A stretch of DNA of 64,000 nt from Microcebus murinus (Eukaryota; Chordata; Mammalia; Primates; Cheirogaleidae): assembly GCF_040939455.1 (NCBI RefSeq), contig NC_134116.1, positions 70,201,900 to 70,265,899 on the forward strand, written 5' to 3'. The translations under genes were made by a program, and so were the position numbers. Each line of letters begins with the position of its first letter. Position 1 is the stretch's first letter. Below are positions 12,896-24,288 of this stretch, in pieces. The notes below the pieces were generated by a model. That model worked only from the letters and a program-made list of their open reading frames with translations, did not search any database and was not told the DNA's origin.

Positions 12896-15640
12896 TGTGC
12901 TGATAGATGGCAGAAACTGTTTTTCTCAATCTCTAAATCTAGAATCTAGCACATACATGGCATGCAGATGCTATGCCATAAACGCTTTTAAATTAATAGT
13001 TACCTGACTCCTCTGAATCTGTTTAAAGTCTAAAAACTGAATCTTCAACATAAAAACGAGCAGCTTGTTGGGGCATTTGTTGATATGAAAATTATAATAT
13101 CTGTAAAATGCATTTTATAAGCATATTTTGTAATAGTCTTCATATAATTCATTTAAATTATTTTAAGAGACTGTGAAAAACATAGGGTAAAGACAAATTT
13201 ATGTTACTAAAATATGACACTGAAAACTAAAAGGAGCTGACAGACACTTTCCTGCATGTCTTTCTCTCTCTCTTAAAAAAATTTACATCATTATCTTTGC
13301 AATAAATTATTTTAACCATAACCAGATCACCTATTTCATTCTAAATATGGAGATCCAATTAATAACATACCAATTAAAATAGAGTTATCAACGAATAACA
13401 ATGAAGATGTTTACTAGAGTCTTTCCATAGCACAATAGGTTATTAGGCTAAAAAATCAAATCTTCTTTCTCAAACGTTATAATAACCATCAACTCTTTAA
13501 AAAATGAAGTCATATTATTTAACAGCTTCTTTCTCAACAACTATATAGCTACCTAGGTATTTTTTTATTCTCAGTGCATTTCCTGTTTCTTGATGACTGC
13601 AACTAGCACATTACAGTAGCCATGCACATACCATCAAAACTAATTTAATTCCAGATTCATTACAGAGCTGCTTTTTATTCATCAAGGTCATATCTTGATG
13701 GCTTCACAAGCTTAGATAAATCAGGTGTTAAGCAGAAACATCTCTGAGGAACTTAAGAATGTTCTCATTTGCAGTTTTCAGCATATCTTATTATTTATTG
13801 CCAAAGAAATGACTGATTAACTTTGTCATCTTTGCTCTATGTTTTTTCCCCCCTCAGGCGGAAGCAGCCTGCCCTCTTCTGTGACGCCTGATCAGACCTA
13901 TTTAAGATCATATCTTTGATCACAGACATGGAGGCACTTGCGATCTTGGGTTTTGATGAAACATTGTTCCAGTGTAATTTTATGGAAGGGAAAGAGGCCC
14001 TAAATGATTACTGACAGTCAACAAAGACAACCAAACTTATTAAGATTTTATACTATTCTTTGACAGCCATAATCTTCAAGTATTAGAAATGTACCAGAGT
14101 TGACTAGTCTAGGTTTTTCTTTAATACATACACAATATACAAAATCCTCCTTTTTCAGTCATTTCCCTATTTTGCCCTGAAGAAGAAAACCATGCAGAAC
14201 AGAAGATGAGTTTATGAGTTTTAAAATATTTCCCTTATATTCTTCCACTGCTATGGTTTGTAAAATTCCTGGTAATCAATTAAATTTGCACTTGCATGAG
14301 ATTTTACTCTAAGAACACACCTAAATAACACATTCAATACATGTGAAATTAGAACATTAAACATCAGGGAAAAAATTACATGCCTCTAGGTTTTTATTAA
14401 TCACATTCCCACACCAGAGGGTGAAAGTATATCAAATCACACAAAATCTTTTGCACATGACAACCTCATAAATTATTCAACTCATTAGTATTACTAAAAA
14501 GCATGAAAAACTCCATCAGTGTAAAGGATATTTTCCAACCTAAAAAGGTCAACCAAGTTTTAATAATGAAATTGAAGGGAAAGCTTTTCAAAGAAAATAT
14601 AAAATAAAATGTCCTTTTTTCCCTTGAAATTATATCCAATTTTGATTGTTTGCTCATTTAAAAGAAAGCAAATGTAATACTCTATTTAAGGCTCCAAATG
14701 AATTGCCTGAAAATAATGTCATGAAATCCAAATTATGGCTAAATGTTCCTTCCCATCACATGAAAATTTAAATATAATTTAATCTAAAATAAAATAAAAT
14801 TTGGCTGAATTTAGGATATCAGGAAAAATCAAGAAACTCAAAATATTTTTATCATAACATGAAATCTGCTAAATCAGTTTCACTTATGTTACACTAATAT
14901 GGGCTCATATTCTTAAAACACAATATACTACATTAATAGTGATTGAAATTCCAAGGATTGTTTTGATGGCCATGTAAATATTCCCTTTTTGAGTAATTTA
15001 AGATTGTTCTCGCAACATATAATGTCTAAAATTCTGAAAACTTTGATCATTGATTCAGATACTTCTAGCCATACTGAAAGTTCCCTACATAAAATATTCT
15101 TTTGTTCCTAAAACATATTTTGTTGCTACCATGTATATGAATACAACATTTTTGACCAAAGTTTTCATCAGAGATTCTATACATACATATAATGTTTAAC
15201 TTTCAAGACAGAATTTAACAATAGGGAAATTGAAATACTGCAATTATTTAACATAGAGGAAGTACTAATTTAAATTTAAATTATTATTAATATCATAAAA
15301 GCTCACTCAGAATTTATAGGCCTGTGCATATCCTTTTTCTTAATCTATGTTCACACAACTCCAAAACATTCAATCATTTGGTTGTTAGTCTACACACTGC
15401 CAGACTTCAAAATACTGAAACACAGTTCAATGTTTAATGGCAGACAGAGTGTCCAGAAGATGGGCTGTTTTGTTTTGTTTTTTTAAACTTTTATATGGAT
15501 GTCCTGGCAATCCGTGAATACAAAAATCTTTCTTTTAAATATACAAAATATGTTTTCAATTAAGTTTTTCAACATCTATTTTTACTGGTTGAAGTGCTTT
15601 GTAATAATTACTAACATTTACTTTTCTTTAAATGCTTATT
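12896..15640. other. Unassigned intron
   Basis: No repeat recognised. 13850-13935 is GC-richer with a CCCCTCAGGCGGAAGCAGCCTG stretch, but it gives no splice-bounded exon on the NBEA strand. Confidence 0.35.
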
Positions 15641-15643
15641 TCC

Positions 15644-15950
15644 TTCCTTTCTTCCTTCTTCCCTCCCTCTATTCTTTTCTTTTTTTCTTTCCTTCTTTTT
15701 CTTTCTTTGTTTCTTTTTTGAGAGACAGAGTATCCCTCTGTTGCTCAACCTGGAGTGCAGTGGTGTGATCACAGTTTACTGCAGCCTTCAACTCCTACCT
15801 CAGCCTCCCCAGTAGCGAGGACTACAGGTACATACCACCATACCAGCTAATTTTTTAATTTTTTTTTTTTTTTTGTAGAGATGAGCTCTTGCTATGTTGC
15901 CCAGGCTAATCTTGAACTCCTGGTCTCAAGCCTTCTTCCTGCCTCACCCT
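15644..15950 (-). mobile_element. Alu, minus strand, 3'-truncated on the right
   Basis: A long T/C-rich run (15644-15718, the reverse of a decayed A-tail) leads into GAGACAGAGTATCCCTCTGTTGC...CTGGAGTGCAGTGGTGTGATCACAG, a central T-tract and GTAGAGATGAGCTCTTGCTATGTTGCCCAGGCTAATC. This is a reverse dimeric Alu of old (AluJ-like) type. It stops near 15950, before the usual GGCCTCCCAAAGTGCTGGGATTACAGG part, so its own 5' end is lost. Confidence 0.85.
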
Positions 15951-17510
15951 CTACTTTGTATTTCTTCTGCAGAAATACTTTATGCATAGATTACTGGACA
16001 TATTAAGAGGTAGGAAGAAGGCATGATACATCATTTTTCTTTTGGCAGTTTGTAATTCCTTCCTCTACTTTCATGTATAGATCAGTCCAGGGAGTGCTTT
16101 TCCCACTCACCATTCTATATCCTCCATATTTTACTCCCAACTCTCTACTCAGTTCCAAAAGTCCATAGAAGTCAACTGTGAGGAAGGTTAGAAGAGATTT
16201 GTTTTTGAAGGTAGAATTGTTTTAGTTTTCTTTTGTCTTCCACTCCATAATCTTAACCTTCAAAATGGCCATGGAGTAACCCTAGCATAGGCATCATGTA
16301 GATTTCCTGAATATTTTATGGTGTAGATGTGGTCTTTGTTCTTACTATGTTTAAAACAAAAACACACTCCTCTTTTCTTTTATAAAAGAACACAAGAGGG
16401 ATAATAGGCTCTGAATACTGTTGATGATCCAGCATTTAAAATTCATAAATACTGTATTTTAAAATACACCATACATAGAGAATAGTATCACTTACACCTT
16501 TTATCTATTTTGAAATCAGAGTATTATTTTTCAGTTTAGGTTCATTAATGATAGCTACTGTTACTAAAATATGACTATCAGTTTCAAAAAGATTTTATGG
16601 TAAAAGATTTTAAAATTGGTTTCTGATAGTCTTTGACACTGGTTTACTAACAGAAATATTTTAAAAATTCAACACAAAAATTAAAGTATTCACCTTTAAG
16701 GAGAAACAAAAAAAATATTTTTCTAACAAAGCTTTTTTTTTAAGTAACCTGTAGAACATGGAATATAGTATCATGTGAATCCTATATAATTAAATCTTTG
16801 GCAATTCAGTATCACTAATGCTATCACCATAGCTTAACCTCTGCTATAGATTCTCTCTAGATGTTTCTAATTTGAAATGAGATAAATTCAGGATGTATTG
16901 GTGAAAAAGTCTAAATTACTGGGCAAATGAAATGAAGTTTTAATAATTTTAAGTTCATATTATAAAGCATGCCACTGCTAAGTAGGCAGATATTTCTAAG
17001 AATCTCTCTTGTAGGATCATAAAGATAACATCTCATTTTAACTTGGTATCAAATCTTTAGGGTACTAAAATCCTTAGGCGATCCTTTGAGTTGATTAAAG
17101 AAATTGCCTATAGTAAGGCCAACTATAATTTTTTCTGGTATATTTTTTCCCATAGTTACTTTTACTGTATAAAGTTACCATGTAACTTTTATCTTAGGTA
17201 TAACAGATTCAGATGAACTCCTCATGTATTTATTTATTAATGTTTTGAGCTTTACTAAGTTACAGCAATTAATAGGTTATTGGGATGACAAATTTTAAAA
17301 GCTTTGCACATTTTGTCTTTTTATGAGGATTAAACATTTTCCCTGTTCAATTCATTAAGAACATGAACAGTGTAACATGATATAAACTATAGTATGATAT
17401 AAAACTATTTACCAAGCTAGGCTCATTCATTACTCACAAATAAATAAATTAATACAATAAAACAAGTAATTGAGAGAACAAAAGTGGGTAATAACAAAAA
17501 TATATGAACA
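15951..17510. other. Unassigned AT-rich intron
   Basis: No recognisable repeat or exon. Confidence 0.35.
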
Positions 17511-17522
17511 ACATTCATTATT

Positions 17523-17829
17523 ATTTTATTTATTTATTTATTTAGAGACAGAGTCTTGCTCTGTTGCCCAGGCTAGAGTGTCGTGGTGTCAGCCTAGCTC
17601 ACAGCAACCTCAAACGCCTAGGCTCAGGCGATTCTCCTGCCTCAGCCTCCTGAGTAGCTGGGACTATAGGTGTGCCCATCATGCTCTGCTAAATTTTTCT
17701 ATTTTCAGTAGAGACGAAATCTCATTCTTGCTCAGGCTGGTCACAAACTCCTGACCTCAAGCAATCCTCCCAACTTGGCCTCCCATAGTGCTAGGATTAC
17801 AGGCCTGAGCCACAGTGCCCAGCCCAGTG
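17523..17829 (-). mobile_element. Alu, minus strand, full-length dimer
   Basis: Starts with (TTTA)n, the reverse of the A-tail, then AGAGACAGAGTCTTGCTCTGTTGCCCAGGCTAGAGTG. It runs through both monomers to GTGCTAGGATTACAGGCCTGAGCCACAGTGCCCAGCCC. Flanked by the direct repeat TTCATTATT (17514-17522 and 17830-17838), a target-site duplication. AGCCTAGCTCACAGCAACCTC in the right monomer is the strepsirrhine-like reading of the usual Alu. Confidence 0.92.
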
Positions 17830-18169
17830 TTCATTATTGATAATTCCTCAGTGTATATGGTTTATAAGATTCTGCTATGTTTAACCAAACTTAATTTTGT
17901 TAGAGCATTTAAAAATGGGCAAATAGACCAAATGTTCCTGAGCATACTTCTTAATGGACAAGTAGCAGCATTTTTATTAAAGTACAAAATATTTTGATAT
18001 TTGCTATTTATTATAAATTTTATAAAAAATAATTTAGGGCATAGTTCTACTGTAGTGCGATAGTTAATGATATTGAAAATGGGGGGCATCTTTTTCAAAC
18101 TTAATTTGTAGATTGTAGGAGGACTGGAGGACTGGGAATTTAAATTGGCAGATTTTAACAGGATTTTTT

Positions 18170-18186
18170 ATTTTATTTTATTTTAT
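18170..18186. repeat. (TTTTA)n short tandem repeat
   Basis: TTTATTTTATTTTATTTTATT, a short perfect pentanucleotide run. Confidence 0.8.
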
Positions 18187-18253
18187 TAAACTGAAAAGAA
18201 TAGAGGGAGATTAAAACACAAAATTACATGTAAGAAGCTTATTAATAAAACAT

Positions 18254-18425
18254 TTGTTTCAGTTATATATACAAATATGTATGTATACATATGAATATAT
18301 ACAAACATCATATATATGCATACATATTCACACAGTACATATAAGTTTATATATAAAATATAAGTTATACATAAAAATATGTAAGTCTGAGAGTACAAGA
18401 TCACAATGTAATATTTATATATATT
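18254..18425. repeat. Degenerate (TA/TGTA)n low-complexity tract
   Basis: Alternating ATATATACAAATATGTATGTATACATATG-type sequence. The open frames that cross it on both strands consist of I/Y/C/V runs and are repeat artefacts. Confidence 0.8.
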
Positions 18426-18768
18426 TTTACCATGGGTCAGGGTTACCAAAGTTTGAAAGACACTGAAAAAGAAATCGATTTTTTTCTTGTTCTAAGCTAA
18501 ATGAAAGGGATATTGGTTAATAACCAACTATGTGTAGTCTTTTAATCTTTAAAAAAAAGTTGAAGGATCTAAAATATATCTAGTGTGAGAAATATTGGGT
18601 TGATTAAGTATAACCTAAATAATGCTGAAGGATGAAACAGAACAAAATATTTCTGACTTACTTATGAAGAACACTAAATACTAGTGAAAAACATAAATTC
18701 CCAATCACAACTGCAAACAGTCACTTCATATCCAGAAGTATTTTTGGGTAAAAGGCTTTGGTACTAAC

Positions 18769-18893
18769 CATATTCTATTGCAGCTTTGAGCAGTGCTTCA
18801 GCATGAGTGGAGCCAAATGCATTGCGAACAAATCGTCTTCTTCGACGAAGATCATCTTCCCAGTAATCTAAACGCCAGAAATCGTGCAATTGG
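18769..18893 (-). CDS. NBEA: NBEA coding exon (upstream of the two)
   Basis: Internal coding exon of neurobeachin on the minus strand. It is preceded by a good acceptor: a T-rich tract, then CATTCTTAG (complement of 18894 onward). It is followed by the donor GTTAGT (complement of 18763-18768). The 125 bp begin with the third base of a split codon and read QLHDFWRLDYWEDDL, then a run of five arginines, FVRNAFGSTHAEALLKAAIE, and Y plus the first base of a codon. That base joins GC at the start of the 1859-2002 exon to give Gly, so the intron between them is phase 1. The stretch lies N-terminal to the PH-BEACH domains. The Trp/Asp-rich WRLDYWEDD followed by a poly-arginine patch is conserved in the NBEA/LRBA family, and the exact wording here fits NBEA. 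No frame damage is seen. The exon before it must end with two bases of a codon and lies beyond what I can identify. Confidence 0.94.
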
Positions 18894-20270
18894 CTAAGAA
18901 TGGGAAAATAAAAATACAGTAATTCTTATTAGTAACAATGCATAACCAGAAAGGTGTTTTTTTCCCCATAAAATTGAAGCTTTATTTCTTTGGTCTCACT
19001 GGAAAACTAAGATAATTTTTGATATATTTATAATTTACCATTGTGTCTGTATACGTGTTTCCTCCACAAATGAACAAAACTTAAAGTAGTAATATTCTTA
19101 TATTTTAGTCATTATAACACTTGGCTCTACCCTTAATTTTTTTTACAATGTTCTTCCTTTTACTAAAACATTAATCATGAGGTGTTTAGTAACAAATGCA
19201 GCATCAAATTACAAGTATTAATGGCGCAGTTTGCTTTCTTTTACACTGTTTTTAACAAGGCTTGTAAATCACAGCATAGACCTCATTACAAATAGTTTGC
19301 AATTTAATGACCCTGGTTTCTTAGTAGACTGAATTAAGAAGTATAAAATATTGCCTACTTGGATTTGGTGGAACAATGATTAAAATAATGTGCTGAAATA
19401 TTCATTGAAATAATTCCCTGCTGCCCACAGCAACCTGAGAAAAGTGCAATTTTATCTATTATTAATAATACTGAATTAGAGCTGCAAAAAATTCCAGTAT
19501 GTGGTAATTGTCTTGGTAAATTATTATTCCAATGCTAACAGAGTCCTTGGATAATTTTACAGCTTTCCACTAATATAAACCATTAACAAGCATGGCCATC
19601 ATTGGGTAAAACTGTCTTTTACACACTAAACTAATATTAAAAATCCACAAGATACTTCAGAAACTACTGAAATATGTCCACTCTATATCCAATGAAACTT
19701 TTCATGATATAATTTTTGTTTTCAATTTAATTTCAATAAACACTGGTGGTAAATACCACTGCTTCAGAAGTAAATTTTTCTGTATACAGTAAGGTAATGT
19801 TCTAATTTTCCTGAGCAGCTCCATTTATAAAAATATATAAAATGTTTTCATAGAAGATTTGATTTCATTTATTATTTTGATATTTTATTATAGGAGAACA
19901 CTACTTTGAGTTTGATTATGGCAGGACCTGTATATGTTTTGCTCATCATTATATCTCTAGTACAATATCTGGCATATGGTATATTTTTTATAAATATTTA
20001 ATGAATTAATTAAAGCATTTGTTTTACTTAAACAATCTATGGACATGCATAGTTAATGATAAATATGATTTAGTTTTGAAGAACATTTTTGATTTTATGG
20101 CTATATAATTTTGTTATCTATAACTTCATTGCAAAAAACCATAACAATATAAGGGCTATATAAAAAGCACCAAGATTATAAGTATTTGAAGTATACTTTA
20201 ATGTACTTATTTTTTCATGTACACCCAGTGTGCCAACAGTACCTTCCTTGTCTTCATCCCAAATCCCCTG
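18894..20270. other. NBEA: Intron next to the NBEA exon, repeat-poor
   Basis: Between about 18920 and 19850 I recognise no repeat. The stretch has many TTAATG, TAAT and ATTA motifs and an even base mix, which makes it a candidate conserved intronic element. An L2-like tail phrase (GGACCTGTATATGTTTTGCTC...TACAATATCTGGCATATGGTA) lies at about 19895-20010. Confidence 0.4.
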
Positions 20271-20273
20271 CTG

Positions 20274-20316
20274 CAGTCCCCAATCCCTGGGCCATGCTCA
20301 AAAAGGTTGGGGACTG
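20274..20316 (-). mobile_element. Micro hAT remnant: two ends joined
   Basis: About 43 bp made of only the two termini of the same hAT family as 8511-8710. CAGTCCCCAATCCCTGGGCC matches the inverted right end, and AAAAAGGTTGGGGACTG matches the inverted left end. The outer 10 bp form a perfect inverted repeat (CAGTCCCCAA / TTGGGGACTG). The whole interior is missing. Confidence 0.6.
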
Positions 20317-20329
20317 CTGCAGTGGTTTT

Positions 20330-21160
20330 CTAGCCTCCTCACCATTCTTGCCATTTTCTGTTCCCTTCTCCAACCTTAGTGGAAAGTAGAAAAAATTTTT
20401 AAAAAGTATAATTACTTATTGAGAGATAGTCAATAGTGGCAACAAAAGTACAGGTTTGTTTCTCAGTAGCTCTATGCTGATGAGTCTGATAACCCTAACA
20501 AATGAGCTCCCTAGAAATGTGGAGATTATATTGATCCAAGAGAACTTTTCCACCAGTGGCAGGTACCCAGATCTCTGTGACCATGGCCTTGTATAGTCTA
20601 GGAGGAGCCATGTTCCTGGAGGGTGGAGAAGAAGGCAGAGGGTAGAAAAGGGACGAACAGATGGGACTAGGGGAAATTTGTAAGAGGTTGATAAGATGGG
20701 CTAATTGTGTACTTTGTAGAAAATAGTAAAGGAATTATTTTGCTTCTGCTGTGTACTCCAGGATCAATGCAGAGGAAGACTACCTTTGCTTTGGTAACTG
20801 GCTATATACCCTTTGATACTGTGGGACCTGATGGAAGAGCTGTGTTAGTTTTGTAGACTACACTTCAGCTTGTTCTGGATTTGGGTCCTTCTGACATTGA
20901 TCTCAGACCTTTGCGTTGTTCCCTTGCACTGCTGGGCACTTTCCTTTTTTTTTTTTGTTTTGTATACGTTTTTCACTCTCAATGGTATCTTTTTCACTGG
21001 CCTTATTTTCTATTGTACTTTCATAATTATATTTTTAAAGCTTCTCATAAATACTGAAAGTTATTTCCTTATAAAACTTTTGGTTAGGAGATACTTTTTT
21101 CCTGAAATTTTGGAATCTTCTTTCCTATTTAACTTATTAAATCTAACATTCCATTATTAA
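20330..21160. other. Unassigned intron, GC-richer middle
   Basis: 20490-20940 is less AT-rich than its surroundings and reads like a decayed repeat or LTR, but I could not name it. No exon is supported. Confidence 0.35.
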
Positions 21161-21164
21161 TAAA

Positions 21165-21212
21165 AAATATCACTAACCAATGGATAAGAAATATCACTAA
21201 CCAATGGATAAG
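21165..21212. repeat. 24-bp perfect tandem duplication
   Basis: AAATATCACTAACCAATGGATAAG is present twice without a spacer (21165-21188, 21189-21212). Confidence 0.95.
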
Positions 21213-21305
21213 TTTTATGGGTCCACAAAACTCCTCAAATGGTATATAAGACTTTATGGGATACGTATACATGTATAAATATATTTTGGAGGGAGAGGTC
21301 TACAG

Positions 21306-21454
21306 GTTTTTTTTGTTTTTTTTTTAAGAGACAGGGTCTCAATCTGTCATTCAGGCTGGAGCACAGTGGTGCAATCATAGCTCACTGCAACCTCAAACTC
21401 TTGGGCTCAAGTGATCCTCCTGCCTCAGCCTCCCAAAGCACTGGGATTACAAGT
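21306..21454 (-). mobile_element. Alu monomer (FLAM/FRAM-like), minus strand
   Basis: T-rich start, then AGAGACAGGGTCTCAATCTGTC through CTCACTGCAACCTCAAACTCTTGGGCTCAAGTGATCC to CCCAAAGCACTGGGATTACAAG: a single monomer only. Flanked by the 9-bp target duplication GGTCTACAG (21297-21305 and 21455-21463), so the monomer is the complete insertion and not a broken dimer. Confidence 0.9.
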
Positions 21455-21527
21455 GGTCTACAGTTTTGATTAAATTTTTCTCAAAGCAGTTTCTGATCCA
21501 AAAATGTTTAGAAATACTGCTATAGAG

Positions 21528-22216
21528 TACTATGGTTTGAATGTTCATGTCCAAAATCAGTATGTAGAAATCCTAACACTCAAGATGATAGTATTATGAA
21601 GTGGAGCCTCTGGGAAGGTGATTAGGTCATAAGGGCAGAGGCCTCACGAATAGGATCAGTGCCTTTATAAAATAGGTGTGAGGGAGCCTGTCCACCCTTT
21701 TCACCATGTGAGGATACAGTGAGAAGGCACTGTTCTATACTAGGAAGTGCACTCCTCACCAGACACCAAATCTGCTGGCACTTTGATCTTAGACTTCACA
21801 GCTTCCAGAATTGTGACAAATACATTTCTGCTGTTCATAAGATACCTACTTTGTGGTACAGGTTGAACACTCTAATCCAAAAATCCAAAATGCTTCAAAA
21901 TCTGAAACATTTTGAGCACCAACATGATGCTACAAGTGAAAAATTCCATATATAAATACTTAACACAAACTTTGTTTCATGCACAAAATTATTAAAAATA
22001 TTGTATAAAGTTACCTTCAGGCTTCCCTGTATGATGGGTATATGAAACATAAATGAATTTCATGTTTAGACTTGGGTCCTGTCCCTTACATCATGCATAT
22101 GCAAATACTCTAAAATCTGAAAAAATCCAAAATTCAAAAGACTTCTGGTCCCATGCATTTCAGATAAGACATACTCAACCTGTATTTTGTTATAGCAGCA
22201 TGACTGAACTAAAACA
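21528..22216 (+). mobile_element. MaLR (MLT1/MST-like) solo LTR, split by a Tigger element
   Basis: A long terminal repeat of the mammalian ERVL-MaLR class. It opens TACTATGGTTTGAATGTTCATGTCC and continues GGAAGGTGATTAGGTCATAAGGGC, CACCATGTGAGGATACAGTGAGAAGGC and CAGCTTCCAGAATTGTGACAAATACATTTCTG. It is then interrupted at 21859-22182 and resumes TTTTGTTATAGCAGCATGACTGAACTAAAACA. A 5-bp target duplication TAGAG flanks it (21523-21527 and 22217-22221), as expected for a retroviral LTR. No internal viral genes are present. Confidence 0.85.
21859..22182. mobile_element. Tigger-type non-autonomous element inside the LTR
   Basis: A 324-bp mariner/Tigger-class element (MER28/Tigger2-like). The ends are inverted: CAGGTTGAACACTCTAATCC and CATACTCAACCTG. 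It has TA on each side (21857-21858, 22183-22184), the normal Tigger target. The interior ATGCACAAAATTATTAAAAATATTGTATAAAGTTACC matches this family. It cuts the MaLR LTR cleanly. Confidence 0.85.
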
Positions 22217-22221
22217 TAGAG

Positions 22222-23770
22222 TATATAAGCAATTCTCTTCTTGTCTCCTCATTTTTCTGATGGATAATACTGTTTACCAAAAAGTCAAGAATCATTACAG
22301 GTTTTTCTGTTGGCAGAAAAATACGTCCACAAAAGGGTTATGTTCCAACACCATTATATTTGGCATCTGTGCCAGGTTACCAATCTAAGATATCGTCTGT
22401 CTTCTGTTGAAACTCTTATCCATTTATTTCCATCCCTCCCTCCTTCTATGTTTTCATTCAAAAATAATTTACTGAGCACCTATTCTGTGTTAGGCAATAT
22501 TCTTCGTGCTGAGCATATATTCTAGAGTATAACAATATTATGCATTTACTTTCCTTTTATTCTCACTCATACATTCTTCACTCTGTTTCCATTCTTCACT
22601 CTGAAATTCATCAATCTACAGGGACATAGTTTATGTTTCTTTAACTAAACTGCTCTCCATCACTCTTTCCATTTAATATTTCAACATAGTCCATAATTCT
22701 TGGCCATTTTTTTCTGCAACAGGTGAGTCACTCCAGAACAAAACAACAGAAACTACTCCAATAATAGTAACAATAATGATAATAATAATGCTTTTAAGAG
22801 TAACTGCAAATGTGACTGTTATTAACAATTTGCAAGTATGATCAATACTTCATTTTACCCCATGATATCCTTATGTAGATCAGCATATTTTGATTTCTTT
22901 TAGAGTTTCACTGAATGTCCTAAGTTCTGCTTACTTTTTTTCATGAAGGAGGGCTAATTTAGATTTCCTGTACTTGGAGAGCAGCCAGGTGAGCAGACAG
23001 GAGCCACTACATTATCGTCTCCACAGTTGCATAGGTAGTCATGCTGCACTGAAGTTGTGCTTGGATTTGCTAACGTACACATTTATAATCTTACGCATGA
23101 TACATCCAGTGATGTCAACTAAGAAGGTAAATGTGATACCATATATATTCATTTATCTATTTTTTGGTCTTCAGAACATTGAGTATCATATGTATGTTCT
23201 GTTCATGAATGTAGTTATATGAGTACAGTATATAATTGCTATCAAAGAGCAGCTAAACAGTAATTAATAAAGGGAAGATTCCAAGTTAGGTTATGTTATA
23301 ATGTCACTGCTGATGAAATGATGATCTTTAAATGGAATTTGGTGTTATTTTTAGCATAAATAGGGCTTTGATACTCAGTTTATTCAATGAAATTTTTGAT
23401 AAGTACATTTTCAATTTAAGAGAATCCACCTAATTTTCCTTAAAGGGTCCCCACACCTCCTCTCCTAGGAATGGTTCACTATTATAAACTAAGGGGAAAA
23501 CTTAATTTACCCGATAAAATATCACTGAAAATATGTAATATTAATTAGTTATTTGATATTTAGTCACAAAATGGAATAGAGAAAAGAGGGAAAGAAAGAA
23601 AAGAGTATTTTACTAACCACACACATAAAATACATGAGAACTTGAATTTTCATTTGGCTAAAGAATTGGTGGTAATTATTGAGATCAGGACTTCTGTGCA
23701 TGAATTCTAATCCTATCAAGATTGTACAAAAACACAAATTCTGACTGACAGATTAATAGTTAAAAATGGT
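22222..23770. other. Unassigned intron with a short (AAT)n tract
   Basis: Contains an L2/MIR-like phrase at 22455-22520 (ACTGAGCACCTATTCTGTGTTAGGCAATATTC) and an (ATAATA)n-rich stretch at 22759-22790. Nothing else recognised. Confidence 0.4.
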
Positions 23771-23779
23771 TATCCTCTC

Positions 23780-24115
23780 CTCCTTATAACACACTGTAGA
23801 AATGTACTTCTCCATCCCCTTTGAAATTAGTCATGCTAATGTGATTTCCTTCAGCCAATAAAATGTGAGCAGAAGTGAGACATTTCCAGACAAAAGTTTT
23901 AAAACCAGTGCCCAATTTGCCAAGTTTCCTCCTCTCCACTTTAGTAATCAAGAAAATAGGCGCTAATATGGAGTCTTCATCATCTTGCATCCCTGAGTGA
24001 CTTTAACGAGCAGAGCTTCCCTGCAGACCAATGGTGTATGTGTAGTGTGTGGAGAAACAAACTTTTCTTAAATTGAACCACTGCAATTTGCTAGTCATTG
24101 CAATATAATCCAATC
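23780..24115 (+). mobile_element. MaLR-like (MLT1) LTR fragment
   Basis: Blocks typical of a mammalian MaLR LTR: TTTCCTTCAGCCAATAAAATGTGAGCAGAAGTGA, CATCTTGCATCCCTGAGTGACTTTAACGAGCAGAGCTTCCCTGC, and an end ACAAACTTTTCTTAAATTGAACCACTGCAATTTG. The edges are not resolved. Confidence 0.5.
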
Positions 24116-24288
24116 TATGAATTAAGTTCCTAAAATAATAATTGCAGAAGATCTAATATCCACTATGTACCAAGAACTATTGTGTTCTATTAATAGGTAC
24201 TCTTCTAATCTTTCTACACATATTAGAAGTTAAGTAATGTACCCAAGATCAAGCAACTAGTTAGCGGCAAATAAGGTACTGTCCTCAA

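Larger units (their letters stand above)
2003..18768 (-). other. NBEA: NBEA intron between the two exons
   Basis: A 16,766-bp phase 1 intron with GT...AG borders on the minus strand. I see no further exon in it. Its recognisable content is an L1 tail, L2 fragments, two hAT relics, AT-rich simple repeats and two minus-strand Alus, each listed separately; the rest is AT-rich sequence I cannot assign. Confidence 0.85.

Noticed and set aside
22053..22388. 111-codon open frame
   Set aside because: It crosses the junction of the Tigger element and the LTR and runs into unrelated sequence; chance.
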